Shown here piece by piece: positions 8,532 through 17,051 of a stretch of 27,924 nucleotides of DNA (position 1 is the stretch's first letter; the number at the start of each line of letters is the position of its first letter). Below the pieces are notes generated by a model, which saw only the letters and a program-made list of their open reading frames with translations, did no database searches and was not told the origin of the DNA. The translations under genes were made by a program, and so were the position numbers. The DNA lies in the NCBI GenBank assembly GCA_937138955.1, contig CAKZPJ010000599.1, forward strand, positions 1-27,924, in the 5' to 3' direction. The DNA comes from an uncultured Flammeovirgaceae bacterium. Its GTDB lineage: Bacteria; Bacteroidota; Bacteroidia; Cytophagales; Cyclobacteriaceae.

Positions 8532-9185
8532 ATGAGTTGGTCTGGTCAAATGGATTTATCTGTGGCTGAACGTATCGCCCGGATGTACTTGAATATTGGA
8601 GTAGTTAAGCTCAATGCTGAACAACCGTACACCTGGAGTTCAGGATGGAAGTCTCCGATTTACTGTGATGGTCGGATTGCCCTATCGTATCCGGACACTC
8701 GGACTTATATTAAGCATGAGTTAGCGGAAGTTATCAGGAAAAAATTTCAGGGTACTGAAGCTATTGCGGGAGTAGCCACGGCAGGCATAGCCCAAGGGGC
8801 ATTGGTAGCCGATGCGCTTGACTTACCATTTCTTTACGTGCGGCCTAAGCCCAAAGCTCATGGTATGACCAATATGGTAGAGGGAGAAATTACTTCGGGT
8901 CAAAAGGTAGTCCTTATTGAAGACCTAGTATCTACCGGTGGAAGTTCAGCTAAGGCAGCCGCGGCTCTAGATATATCAGGATTTGAAGTGATGGGCCTAA
9001 TCTCTATTTTCACCTACGGTTTCGATCAGGCCCAGGAATTGTTTGCTAACGCAGAAATACCGTTCTGCTCGCTTTGTAATTATGATATTCTGATTAAAGA
9101 AGCCGTAGAACAAAATTTGATCTCAGCCAGCAGCTTGACTTCTCTACAGAGCTGGAGTAAATCTCCCGCCGACTGGCAGGGATAA
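8532..9185 (+). CDS. pyrE: Orotate phosphoribosyltransferase
   Basis: PyrE joins orotate to PRPP to give OMP, the fifth step of pyrimidine synthesis, in the cytoplasm as a dimer. The PRPP-binding signature is VVLIEDLVSTGGSS, with the paired acidic residues ED. The flexible catalytic loop is RPKPKAHGMTNMVEG, carrying the usual lysines and histidine. The N-terminal GWKSPIYCDGRIALSYP stretch is typical of the family. About 217 residues is normal length. The frame can also start at GTG 8526, two codons upstream; I prefer ATG 8532, and a start at the later MDLSVAERIARM cannot be excluded. The gene lies 206 bases from the divergent kinase and ends 6 bases from the end of the convergent stress-protein gene. 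Confidence 0.95.
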   Translation: MSWSGQMDLSVAERIARMYLNIGVVKLNAEQPYTWSSGWKSPIYCDGRIALSYPDTRTYIKHELAEVIRKKFQGTEAIAGVATAGIAQGALVADALDLPFLYVRPKPKAHGMTNMVEGEITSGQKVVLIEDLVSTGGSSAKAAAALDISGFEVMGLISIFTYGFDQAQELFANAEIPFCSLCNYDILIKEAVEQNLISASSLTSLQSWSKSPADWQG

Positions 9186-9191
9186 TATCGC

Positions 9192-10034
9192 CTACAGTTG
9201 GAAAGTCCAAACCGGACGTTTGGCATGATTTACCACATCTTCGGCAATACTACCGCTCAATAGTCGACCAATGCCTGTACGACCGTGCGTACCCAGAGCA
9301 ATCATATCGGCATTAATATCTTCAGCGAAGTAGATAATACCATCTTCCTCCGGGTCATCGTTGTACACATTCATGGTGTAGTTTTCTAACTGATGCTGCT
9401 CGGCAAATTCCTTCATAGCTTTTTTGTAGTAACGGTCGTTTTCAAAGTTACTAGGAGTGTTCACACTCACCATATGAACAGTGGCATCAAATAGTTTCTG
9501 TAAATCACTTAGCTGTTGAATCAGCTTGGAGTGATCTCCTCGAAAGTTTGTGGCAAATGCAATATTCTTAATATCGCTGGTCTTTACTGGATTTTTTACG
9601 GTTAGCACTGGGCAATCGGCACGGCGCACTACTTTTTCAGTATTGGACCCCACAAAAATTTCCTCTAAGCCAGAAGAACCTTTGGATCCTATCACTACTA
9701 AGTCTACCTGATGTTCCGCAATGGTTCGAGAGATATGTTCAAACGGATGACCCACTTCTACTACTCCTTCTAGTTTAATATTGGCGTACTTGCCTTCTGC
9801 GGCCATTTTATCAAACTTTTTCTTCGCTGCCTCTATCAACTGAATAAAGTATAGATTATCCTGTGCATCGGGAGAGGTTACTTCGCCCATAGCGCTGAAC
9901 GATGAGCCATGGGGAGCTTCTACTACGTTGAGAAGCTGCACTTTAGCATTGCTTTTTTGAGCGAGCCCTGCCGCTAAATCTAGTGCGTAGGTAGCCTGAT
10001 CTGAAAAATCAGTAGGAACTAAGATGTTTTTCAT
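9192..10034 (-). CDS. Universal stress protein, tandem UspA domains
   Basis: The 280 residues hold two UspA domains, about 1-147 and 155-280. Each carries the ATP-binding pattern Gx2Gx9G(S/T): Gly116, Gly119, Gly129-Ser130 in the first and Gly248, Gly251, Gly261-Ser262 in the second. Both domains therefore probably bind ATP. The N terminus MKNILVPTDFSDQATYAL is a standard UspA first strand with an Asp that contacts the nucleotide. Such proteins are made under starvation and redox stress, but their direct action is usually unknown. The gene stands alone: a terminator-like hairpin separates it from menA upstream, and pyrE converges on it with 6 bases between. I see no clear promoter. Confidence 0.92.
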   Translation of the reverse strand: MKNILVPTDFSDQATYALDLAAGLAQKSNAKVQLLNVVEAPHGSSFSAMGEVTSPDAQDNLYFIQLIEAAKKKFDKMAAEGKYANIKLEGVVEVGHPFEHISRTIAEHQVDLVVIGSKGSSGLEEIFVGSNTEKVVRRADCPVLTVKNPVKTSDIKNIAFATNFRGDHSKLIQQLSDLQKLFDATVHMVSVNTPSNFENDRYYKKAMKEFAEQHQLENYTMNVYNDDPEEDGIIYFAEDINADMIALGTHGRTGIGRLLSGSIAEDVVNHAKRPVWTFQL

Positions 10035-10098
10035 AACAAAGTATTTTGAAGGATGGAAGAGTTCTTTACTATCTCACTCGTAGTATACGAAAAATACG

Positions 10099-10127
10099 AA
10101 TATCTCTGCCGAGATATTTTTAATTTT
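10099..10127 (-). terminator. Hairpin terminator after menA
   Basis: AATATCTC (10099-10106) and GAGATATT (10111-10118) form a perfect 8-bp stem with a 4-base loop. It lies just past the menA stop (10130-10132), with an A-rich flank on one side and, on the minus strand, a CGTATTTTTCG stretch after the stem. Position and shape fit an intrinsic terminator for menA. The T run is interrupted, so efficiency is uncertain. Confidence 0.6.
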
Positions 10128-10129
10128 CT

Positions 10130-11029
10130 TTAGAGTAGATGGCCTATTCCGAAAGTAAGCACATAAATCAAGGTAGATAAAGCCAGTTGCTTCAAATATG
10201 GGTCTAATTCGGCGGCCTGTGTTTTAGTTTGCACCGCTATTCCATTTTTTACGAGCAAAGGAACACTAAAAAGAAATATCCACTGATAGGCAGTGTTATA
10301 CGAGAGTAACACATAGACTACCGAACAAAGAATGCCCGACAATAATAACATCCAGTGATAGACTACAGCGCGGTTACGCCCTAAGCGTACCGGAATAGAT
10401 TTTTTACCCGCTAATAAATCAGTTTTGATGTCCCGAATATTGTTCACATTGAGTACTGCTACTGATAGTAGTCCGCAGCTTAAGGCAGGTAATACGGTAA
10501 GCGAATCAAAAAAGGTAGTATGCAAATAAAAAGAACCCAGTACTCCTACCAACCCGAAAAAAATCAGCACGGAAATATCGCCTAATCCGGCATAGCCGTA
10601 GGGTTTCCTACCAGCCGTGTAGGTAATTGCTGCCGCAATTGCTAACAAGCCTAATAACAGAAATATGACGAGTACTAGCGTATTCCAACGAATGCTAACT
10701 AGTAACAGTGCAACCCCACTAATGAATGACAACAGCGCGAATACGCTCATGGCTCGCCGCATGGCTGCTGGTGAAATTACTCCTGACTGCACCGCCCGCT
10801 GGGGTCCTTCCCGATTACTACTATCAGCTCCGTGAATTGAGTCGCCATAATCGTTAGCAAAATTGGAGAGTACTTGTAAAAAAATTGTTGTCAATACCGT
10901 GAGCACTAACACATCCCATCGGAAATGACCTACTGAAGCTGCCAAAAACGCTCCCATTCCGATAGATGCCAGTGCCAAAGGCAAGGTTCGAGGACGGGCT
11001 GCTTCAATCCAATCTTTCAGTGTAGGCAT
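10130..11029 (-). CDS. menA: 1,4-dihydroxy-2-naphthoate polyprenyltransferase
   Basis: MenA attaches the polyprenyl tail to 1,4-dihydroxy-2-naphthoate in the membrane, giving demethylmenaquinone, the precursor of menaquinone. The 299-residue protein is a polytopic UbiA-family enzyme with about eight or nine hydrophobic helices. The first Asp-rich motif is NFANDYGDSIHGAD (56-69), which binds the prenyl diphosphate through magnesium. The second is the NNIRDIKTDLLAGKKS stretch from 196, with Asp200 and Asp204. The opening W-IEAARPRTLPLAL is typical of MenA rather than UbiA or heme O synthases. A terminator-like hairpin follows the stop. argS lies upstream on the same strand, 148 bases away, with a loosely repetitive stretch between. 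Confidence 0.94.
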   Translation of the reverse strand: MPTLKDWIEAARPRTLPLALASIGMGAFLAASVGHFRWDVLVLTVLTTIFLQVLSNFANDYGDSIHGADSSNREGPQRAVQSGVISPAAMRRAMSVFALLSFISGVALLLVSIRWNTLVLVIFLLLGLLAIAAAITYTAGRKPYGYAGLGDISVLIFFGLVGVLGSFYLHTTFFDSLTVLPALSCGLLSVAVLNVNNIRDIKTDLLAGKKSIPVRLGRNRAVVYHWMLLLSGILCSVVYVLLSYNTAYQWIFLFSVPLLVKNGIAVQTKTQAAELDPYLKQLALSTLIYVLTFGIGHLL

Positions 11030-11177
11030 GTTAACATTTTTCGTCGGAGACGGGAGACCAGAAGGGTAATTAGACTTTGAATTATCATCCTGTCCTTCTT
11101 TTTATTCGTTCCACATCAACCTTCATTGATCGCTTCTGATACCACTTCTATTTTCTGGCATTCGGTTTCTATTAAAA

Positions 11178-12974
11178 TCACATTTGTGTAGGTGCTTGAA
11201 TGCCTAATAAACCTAGTCCCGAAGAAATGGTTTGCGCTACAGCTGATGATAGTGCTACCCGAAAAGATACTTTTTCGGCATCCTTCTCAGCGAAAATAGA
11301 TACCTCAGTATAGAAACGATTGTAGGCCTTGGCTAACTCAAATACATATTGGGCAATCACCGATGGAGCGTACTCCATTCCGGCCAGTTGAACTTTCTGA
11401 GGGAAGGCCGTAAGAATTTCTATTACTTCCTGTTCAGAAGGATGAATTTCTTGCAAAGAGCCAAACACTTTGTGAATGATTCCATCGCGCTTCGCTTTTT
11501 GTAAAATAGCCGAAACTCGAGCGTGAGTATACTGGATGAATGGAGCCGTATCTCCCTGAAGTTGCACCGATTCTTCGGGGTTGAACATCATCCGTTTCTT
11601 AGGATCTACTTTGAGCAAAAAGTATTTGATAGCCCCTAACCCCAGCATTTGGAATAGTTCTTCAGCCTGAGAGGAGGTCAGCTCTTCAATTTTGCCTAAT
11701 GACTCTGTTTTTTTTCGGGCTTGATGAATTACTTCATCAATTAAATCATCAGCATCCACGACCGTTCCCTCCCGTGATTTCATTTTTCCAGAAGGAAGGT
11801 CGACCATTCCGTAAGATAAATGAAACAACCCATCAGCGTAGGGTCGACCCAACCGTTTCAAAATAGAAAACAGTACTTTAAAGTGGTAGTCTTGTTCATT
11901 GCCCACTACGTAAACCAACCGATTGAAAGGCCAATCGCGGTACCGCAGTTCCGCAGTGCCCAAATCTTGCGTCATGTATACCGAAGTGCCATCGCCTCGT
12001 AATACCAGCTTTTCATCCAGTTTTTCATCACTCAAATCAATCCAAACTGAATTGTCCTCTTTCCGATAAAAAACCTTCTTTTCCAGCCCTTCTTCTACAA
12101 TATCTTTTCCCAGCAAGTACGTATCCGACTCGTAGTAAAACTGATCAAATGAAACTCCAATCTTTCGGTAGGTAGCATCAAACCCCTCGTACACCCAACC
12201 ATTCATTTTTTTCCACAAAGCCACCGTTTCAGAATCACCCTTTTCCCACTGTTTTAGCATTTCTTGGGCTTCTTTAATTAAAGGAGCTTCTTTCTTGGCC
12301 GATTCTTCATCTTGCCCCGCCTCTTGAAGTTCCTGTATCTGCTTTTTGTAGTGCTTATCAAACTCTACATAGTACTTTCCTACCAAATGATCGCCTTTAA
12401 TTTTGGCTGATTCAGGGGTTTCGCCTTGACCAAATTTTTGGTAGGCCAGCATTGATTTACAAATATGGATACCGCGGTCATTTACAATATTGACTTTGTG
12501 CACGGCATAACCGTTAGCGTGCAGTATTTTTGTCATAGCATCTCCTAAAAAATTATTTCGCAGATGGCCTAAGTGCAATGGTTTGTTAGTGTTAGGAGAA
12601 GAAAACTCAATCATCACTTTCTTCCCTTTATCAGGCTGAAACCCGTAGGGTTGTTCCGATTGATATTGCTGAAGAATTGATTCAAGAGCACTAACCCATA
12701 CTGAATCAGCCAATTCTATATTCAGAAAGCCCTTCACTACGTTGAAATCTTTGACAATACTGATGTGCTCCTTCAGATAATTACCGATTGTTTCGGCCGT
12801 TTGCGGTGGACTCTGGCGGGTAACACGCGCATAGGGAAAAGTAACAAAAGTGTGCGATCCAAAAAAATCTTTTCGGGTAGGTTGTAAGCTCAAGTCCTCT
12901 TCCGAGATCTGGTGCTGATACTGCTGCTGAAAAGCGGATTGAATCCCAGTAATAAGTTGTTTTTCTATATTCAT
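11178..12974 (-). CDS. argS: Arginyl-tRNA synthetase
   Basis: This 598-residue class I synthetase charges tRNA-Arg. The HIGH motif is HLGHLRN at 134-140, preceded by the IEFSSPNTNKPL stretch typical of ArgRS. The KMSKS site appears as KMKSR at 397-401 (SGKMKSREGTVVDADD), a variant normal for ArgRS of this phylum. An N-terminal tRNA D-loop-binding domain is at about 1-100, and the DALR anticodon-binding domain fills the last 130 residues, ending in the characteristic short LGIQAPTQM tail. Start is ATG 12974. A 277-base gap separates it from the divergent arginine decarboxylase. Both proteins use arginine, but nothing in the gap shows shared control. Confidence 0.97.
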   Translation of the reverse strand: MNIEKQLITGIQSAFQQQYQHQISEEDLSLQPTRKDFFGSHTFVTFPYARVTRQSPPQTAETIGNYLKEHISIVKDFNVVKGFLNIELADSVWVSALESILQQYQSEQPYGFQPDKGKKVMIEFSSPNTNKPLHLGHLRNNFLGDAMTKILHANGYAVHKVNIVNDRGIHICKSMLAYQKFGQGETPESAKIKGDHLVGKYYVEFDKHYKKQIQELQEAGQDEESAKKEAPLIKEAQEMLKQWEKGDSETVALWKKMNGWVYEGFDATYRKIGVSFDQFYYESDTYLLGKDIVEEGLEKKVFYRKEDNSVWIDLSDEKLDEKLVLRGDGTSVYMTQDLGTAELRYRDWPFNRLVYVVGNEQDYHFKVLFSILKRLGRPYADGLFHLSYGMVDLPSGKMKSREGTVVDADDLIDEVIHQARKKTESLGKIEELTSSQAEELFQMLGLGAIKYFLLKVDPKKRMMFNPEESVQLQGDTAPFIQYTHARVSAILQKAKRDGIIHKVFGSLQEIHPSEQEVIEILTAFPQKVQLAGMEYAPSVIAQYVFELAKAYNRFYTEVSIFAEKDAEKVSFRVALSSAVAQTISSGLGLLGIQAPTQM

Positions 12975-13251
12975 AATTTCTTATCGTGCTCAAGTATTAC
13001 AGTGTTGACATATTAGAGTTGACAAGTTAAAAATTACAGGTTATCAAGAATCGGAAAATTGAAGATTACAAATTTTATCATCTCATACCTCCTTTCTGTC
13101 TCACTCCGTTTTCTGTTCTTCCTTTTTCATTTTCTCCTGTCAACCCTGGATAAGTACCGGAGTCAATTGTTAACTGTGAAAACACATTGCAAAGATGCCA
13201 AAATTATAAGAATATTGTGTCCTTCAAGGGCATTACACCATTTTTATATCC

Positions 13252-14643
13252 ATGCGAAAATACGCTGACCTAATTAATAAAACTTTCGATTTCCCCACGG
13301 CTGACTTTGATATTCAGTCAGGAGGTTTACGTTTCCACGGCGTTCCGCTCATGGAAGTAATTCAACAGTTCGGAACCCCTTGTAAAATCACATATCTACC
13401 GCATATTGGTGCGAATATACAGCGAGCTAAGCAAATGTTTGGGCAAGCCCTACAAAAGTACCAGTATCAAGGAAGTTACCATTACTGCTATTGTACCAAG
13501 TCATCGTACTTTGAATTTGTTCTAGCCGAAGCATTGAAAAATGATATTCACCTGGAGACCTCTTCCTCCTACGATATTCCAATCATCCGGCGGTTATACG
13601 ATCGAGGGAAAATTGATAAAGACATTCTTATCGTGTGCAATGGTTACAAACGAGATTTGTACCAGCAATATATCACTGAACTACTGAACGATGGATTTCA
13701 GAACTGCATTCCGGTACTAGATAATTTAGATGAATTACCTTATTACGAACAGCACGTCCGCAGTCCGTTTAATATTGGAATTAGAATTGCCTCCGACGAA
13801 ACCCCCCGGTTCGAGTTATATACCTCCCGATTAGGCGTTCGTTATAGTAATGTGGTGGAATATTTCCGAGAGCAACTTCAGCATAATGCGAAGGTACACC
13901 TCAAAATGCTACACATATTTGTGAATCAGGGCATAGATGATTCGGCCTACTACTGGAGCGAGCTAAACCGCTTCGTAGAAATGTACTGCGAACTAAAAAA
14001 AATCTGTCCGACACTCGATACTATTGATATTGGCGGGGGCTTTCCGATAAAGAACTCGCTGTGGTTCACCTACGACTACGAATACATTGTTGAGCAAATT
14101 ATTGAAAATATTCAAAGCGTCTGCCGGGAAAATAATACTCCTACCCCGCACTTGCTTACTGAGTTTGGTATGTATACCGTAGGCGAAAGCGGTGCCACTA
14201 TTTATTCAGTGCTAGGGCAAAAACAGCAGAATGATAAAGAGATTTGGTATATGATTGACGGATCATTTATTACCCAACTACCTGACATTTGGGGCTTGAG
14301 TCGAAAGTTTATAATGCTACCGATTAATCACTGGGATCAGCCTTACCAAAAGGTAAATTTAGGTGGGCTTACTTGCGATAGTATGGATTATTACAATACT
14401 GAAGCGCATCATAATGAAGTATTTCTACCTAAAATACCGCTCAATAAGTCGTTATACGTCGGTTTCTTTAATACCGGTGCTTATCAGGAAGCTATTGGTG
14501 GGTACGGTGGTGTACAGCATTGCCTCATTCCTGCCCCAAAGCACATAGTAATTGATCAAAGTGAAAATGGTACGCTTACTTACCGATTATTTGCTCCCGA
14601 GCAGAACAGCGAATCAATGCTACGGGTGTTGGGCTACGACTGA
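13252..14643 (+). CDS. speA: Arginine decarboxylase, compact PLP fold-III type
   Basis: The 463-residue protein is a fold-III (alanine racemase-like) PLP decarboxylase. The likely PLP lysine is Lys83 (CYCTKSSYF). The phosphate-binding glycines are at IDIGGGFPI (258-266), and the active-site Cys-Asp pair is Cys375-Asp376 (LTCDSMDYY). The FFNTGAYQEAIGGYGG stretch near 405-420 is the usual PLP/substrate contact. IGIRIASDETPRFELYTSRLG and the ETSSSYD element match biosynthetic arginine decarboxylases (SpeA), which make agmatine for polyamines. Enterobacterial SpeA has about 630-660 residues; this form lacks the extra helical insert and tail, as do relatives I recall in Flavobacteriia and Cytophagia. 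An ornithine, lysine or carboxynorspermidine substrate is possible but less likely. No clear promoter is seen. Confidence 0.82.
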   Translation: MRKYADLINKTFDFPTADFDIQSGGLRFHGVPLMEVIQQFGTPCKITYLPHIGANIQRAKQMFGQALQKYQYQGSYHYCYCTKSSYFEFVLAEALKNDIHLETSSSYDIPIIRRLYDRGKIDKDILIVCNGYKRDLYQQYITELLNDGFQNCIPVLDNLDELPYYEQHVRSPFNIGIRIASDETPRFELYTSRLGVRYSNVVEYFREQLQHNAKVHLKMLHIFVNQGIDDSAYYWSELNRFVEMYCELKKICPTLDTIDIGGGFPIKNSLWFTYDYEYIVEQIIENIQSVCRENNTPTPHLLTEFGMYTVGESGATIYSVLGQKQQNDKEIWYMIDGSFITQLPDIWGLSRKFIMLPINHWDQPYQKVNLGGLTCDSMDYYNTEAHHNEVFLPKIPLNKSLYVGFFNTGAYQEAIGGYGGVQHCLIPAPKHIVIDQSENGTLTYRLFAPEQNSESMLRVLGYD

Positions 14644-14712
14644 CATTTTACATTATCTGTAGCCTTTGTCAATCACGAGGGGATAACAGATTCTAAGCAC
14701 ATTCTGCCTTAG

Positions 14713-16671
14713 TTAGGCTTCAACCTCTATACTTTTCTTCTTAAGGTCGGTAATATCCAGCGCGTATTTTATCACTTTGGCAGGATTGTTATTTTTATCT
14801 CTGATACTGACGTAGTGCCCGCGAATATACACTTCAGCACCACTTTTGGTTATACGCTTGTATTCGCCAGGTTGCTTATGTCCCTCTCTCAACATTTCCC
14901 AGAATTTTTCATATTCATCCGACTGGGCATAATCCGAATCCACAAAAACACGATGATGCTTTCCTTGCATTTCTTCCAGTTGATATCCCATCAAAGATAA
15001 AAATGCATCATTGGCGTTAGTTATAATACCTTCCATATTAAACTCAATAGAGGCAATACCACTCTCATCGATAGCGTCAAGCCGACTTTTCATTTCGCCC
15101 GTCTTACGGTCTACTTCTTCCTGCGTAGCTTGTAGCTCTTCCATATTTTGCCGCATTTCTTCTTCTTGAGCCTGCATTTGTTCAGTCAACTCTTGCGATT
15201 CGGCCAATAGTTCTTGGGTGCGCGCATTTACCTTCGTCGTAGATATAGTAGAGGCAATACTTTCGGCAATCTTTTGCAAGAACTCTATTTCGTAGGGTTT
15301 AAAATCTTCAAACGACGCTAGCTCTATTACCCCATATACTTTCTCATTCACTAGTAGTGGAACAATCAGTATACTTGTAGGGTTAGCTTCTCCTAATCCT
15401 GAGGCAATAGTAACGTAATCTTCCGGCACATCTGTTAGGTAGATGATATCTTTCTCTTGCCAAGATTGTCCGGCTAACCCCTCTCCCTTATAAATTTTCT
15501 GATCTAAGTACTTCTCCCGATCCCAAGCGTAGCAAGCTTCCAGTGTCATAAATGGTTCTGCTGCCTCTTCGGCTTGGATTAAATACAACCCACCCTGATT
15601 AGCATGTAGGTGAGAAATTAAGTGGGATAAAATTATTTGGGTAAGTTGTTGGGTATCAGCATTATTCTGACGCAACAACTCGCCAAACTGAGCTGTGCCT
15701 TCAGCCGTCCAGTTGCGTATTTGATCTTCTTCCGCCACTTTTTGAAGGTTATCGCGCATGTTGAGCAACGAGTTACCTAAGATATCCTCATCACTTAAAG
15801 GTGTAAACTCAGCTTCATACGCCCCCTTGCCAATACTTTCAGCAAACTCTGAGGTATTCTGCAAGCCTTCTACCAAACCATCTACCGCGTCAGCCATCTC
15901 GCCTACCTCATCATTACTAAACTTATGAGATTCTTGAATACGCTCTTCAGGTAGTCGCCCTTCGCTTAGTTCCAATATAATTCTCTTTAGATAGCTTACC
16001 GGACGGGTAATTTTACGACTAATGAGAAAAGCTCCTATCAGTCCTAAAACAACCGTTATTGCACCAAGAATAATAATGATTTTACGCAACTGTAGATAAG
16101 AAGTAATATTTTCAATCTGAGCTTGCTCAGCTTCTTGCTCCTTAATATTGCTTATCTCAGTAAGCTGCTGACGAATCTCCTTTGTACGCGGAATTATATC
16201 GTCTTCAACCATATTTTCTGCCAGTAGCTTAGCCATCGGGTCTTCGTAATCCTCAAAAGAAACCAGGCTAGCCATAATTTCCTTCTCGCTCTCAATAAGA
16301 GATTCAAATTGGGTTAGAACCGTATCAATTTGTAGTAACTGACTACTATCGCCCCAAGCCATACTCAGCTGAGTAATTACCTCTTTCTGCTGAGGATACG
16401 CTATATGCAAGTCTTTTAGCGCTTGTTTATTATCTTCATTGTTCTGTAGGTACACCCAGCTAGTAATTAGCTTTTCTGACTCATTGACCGTCGTCATAAG
16501 ATTCATAATAGCATCTGCTGAAGGATCTGTAATCTCAGTGGTTCGTTCAGTTAGACTAATGCCCGTATTTAGCGTTAAGATACTGATGATAGCATTTGCA
16601 GCAAATAGGGCAATAAGGGTCAGAAATCCTCCCAGTATCTTTCCGCCAATTGAAAATCGTACTTTTTTCAT
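14713..16671 (-). CDS. Membrane sensor with HAMP, GAF, coiled coil and PAS; no output domain seen
   Basis: The 652-residue protein begins with a short basic tail and TM1 (about 11-34). A periplasmic helical sensor of about 160 residues follows, like the four-helix bundles of chemoreceptors. TM2 is at about 197-217 and a HAMP domain at about 218-270, with a second HAMP-like stretch to 315. A GAF domain lies at about 325-480 (GEGLAGQSWQEKDIIYLTDVP, LIVPLLVNEKVYGVIELAS). A glutamate-rich coiled coil spans 480-530, and a PAS domain with its PAC tail (ALDITDLKKK) spans 530-645. The chain ends there, with no kinase, cyclase or methyl-accepting domain. It may pass signals through a partner protein. 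It converges with the decarboxylase gene (69-base gap) and diverges from prfA. Confidence 0.88.
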   Translation of the reverse strand: MKKVRFSIGGKILGGFLTLIALFAANAIISILTLNTGISLTERTTEITDPSADAIMNLMTTVNESEKLITSWVYLQNNEDNKQALKDLHIAYPQQKEVITQLSMAWGDSSQLLQIDTVLTQFESLIESEKEIMASLVSFEDYEDPMAKLLAENMVEDDIIPRTKEIRQQLTEISNIKEQEAEQAQIENITSYLQLRKIIIILGAITVVLGLIGAFLISRKITRPVSYLKRIILELSEGRLPEERIQESHKFSNDEVGEMADAVDGLVEGLQNTSEFAESIGKGAYEAEFTPLSDEDILGNSLLNMRDNLQKVAEEDQIRNWTAEGTAQFGELLRQNNADTQQLTQIILSHLISHLHANQGGLYLIQAEEAAEPFMTLEACYAWDREKYLDQKIYKGEGLAGQSWQEKDIIYLTDVPEDYVTIASGLGEANPTSILIVPLLVNEKVYGVIELASFEDFKPYEIEFLQKIAESIASTISTTKVNARTQELLAESQELTEQMQAQEEEMRQNMEELQATQEEVDRKTGEMKSRLDAIDESGIASIEFNMEGIITNANDAFLSLMGYQLEEMQGKHHRVFVDSDYAQSDEYEKFWEMLREGHKQPGEYKRITKSGAEVYIRGHYVSIRDKNNNPAKVIKYALDITDLKKKSIEVEA

Positions 16672-17051
16672 AGCTAGTATTCTCTGCTAAATGGTGTTTG
16701 GGATGTATACAAGCGTATGGTAGGGCTTCTTGTAGATTCATCCCTAGCGATACTCTGCAATAATGGTGTGATTTACAGGATAAAAAAACACAAACTAACT
16801 TGTTTGATTACAAGGTAATATCCAGTGCATATGTGCCACGAAAACCATTATTTCACGTAGATTAGACTAAGAGTTTATCAGTATAAGTCGCTAATAGTGT
16901 TGGAAAAAATGTAGTTTTACGATGTTCTCACCAGCAGGTAGAACCCAGGTTTCCTTGTTAGCACACCAAGTAAGCCTGCTAATCGTTACGTTGATTAGGT
17001 GGGTTTGCAATTAAGCTCTTTTGGCAGTTTGTAACTTTTAATTTTCATGCC
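16672..17051. other. 380-base gene-free gap with a cluster of potential RNA stems
   Basis: No coding frame or known RNA gene is visible. Several stems can form between 16924 and 17005. GTTCT-c-ACC (16924-16932) pairs with GGTAGAAC (16937-16944) around an AGCA loop, with one bulge. AACCCA (16942-16947) pairs with TGGGTT (17000-17005). CTAATC (16979-16984) pairs with GATTAG (16993-16998), or instead TTAGCA (16958-16963) pairs with TGCTAA (16977-16982). A further small stem is CTTGT (16799-16803) with ACAAG (16810-16814). The gap must also hold the promoters of both divergent genes. Confidence 0.5.
17032..17039 (+). promoter_or_regulatory. Possible -7 element of prfA
   Basis: TAACTTTT matches TAnnTTTG at seven of eight positions, 12 bases before the GTG start. 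The nearest upstream TTTG (17004-17007) is 24 bases away, longer than the usual 19-21. If used, the transcript would be almost leaderless and would not include the stems upstream. Confidence 0.3.

Noticed and set aside
13059..13268. A 69-residue plus-strand frame before the arginine decarboxylase
   Set aside because: Composition is phenylalanine- and leucine-rich from AT-rich intergenic DNA, and it overlaps the start of the decarboxylase out of frame.
13252..14643. Calling this gene nspC (carboxynorspermidine decarboxylase)
   Set aside because: It is longer than NspC, and the ETSSSYD, LTCDSMDYY and FFNTGAYQEAIGGYGG blocks fit the SpeA-type arginine decarboxylase better.
16942..17005. A tRNA-like or known riboswitch structure before prfA
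   Set aside because: There is no cloverleaf, T-loop GTTCRA or CCA end, and no recognised riboswitch core; only unassigned stems.
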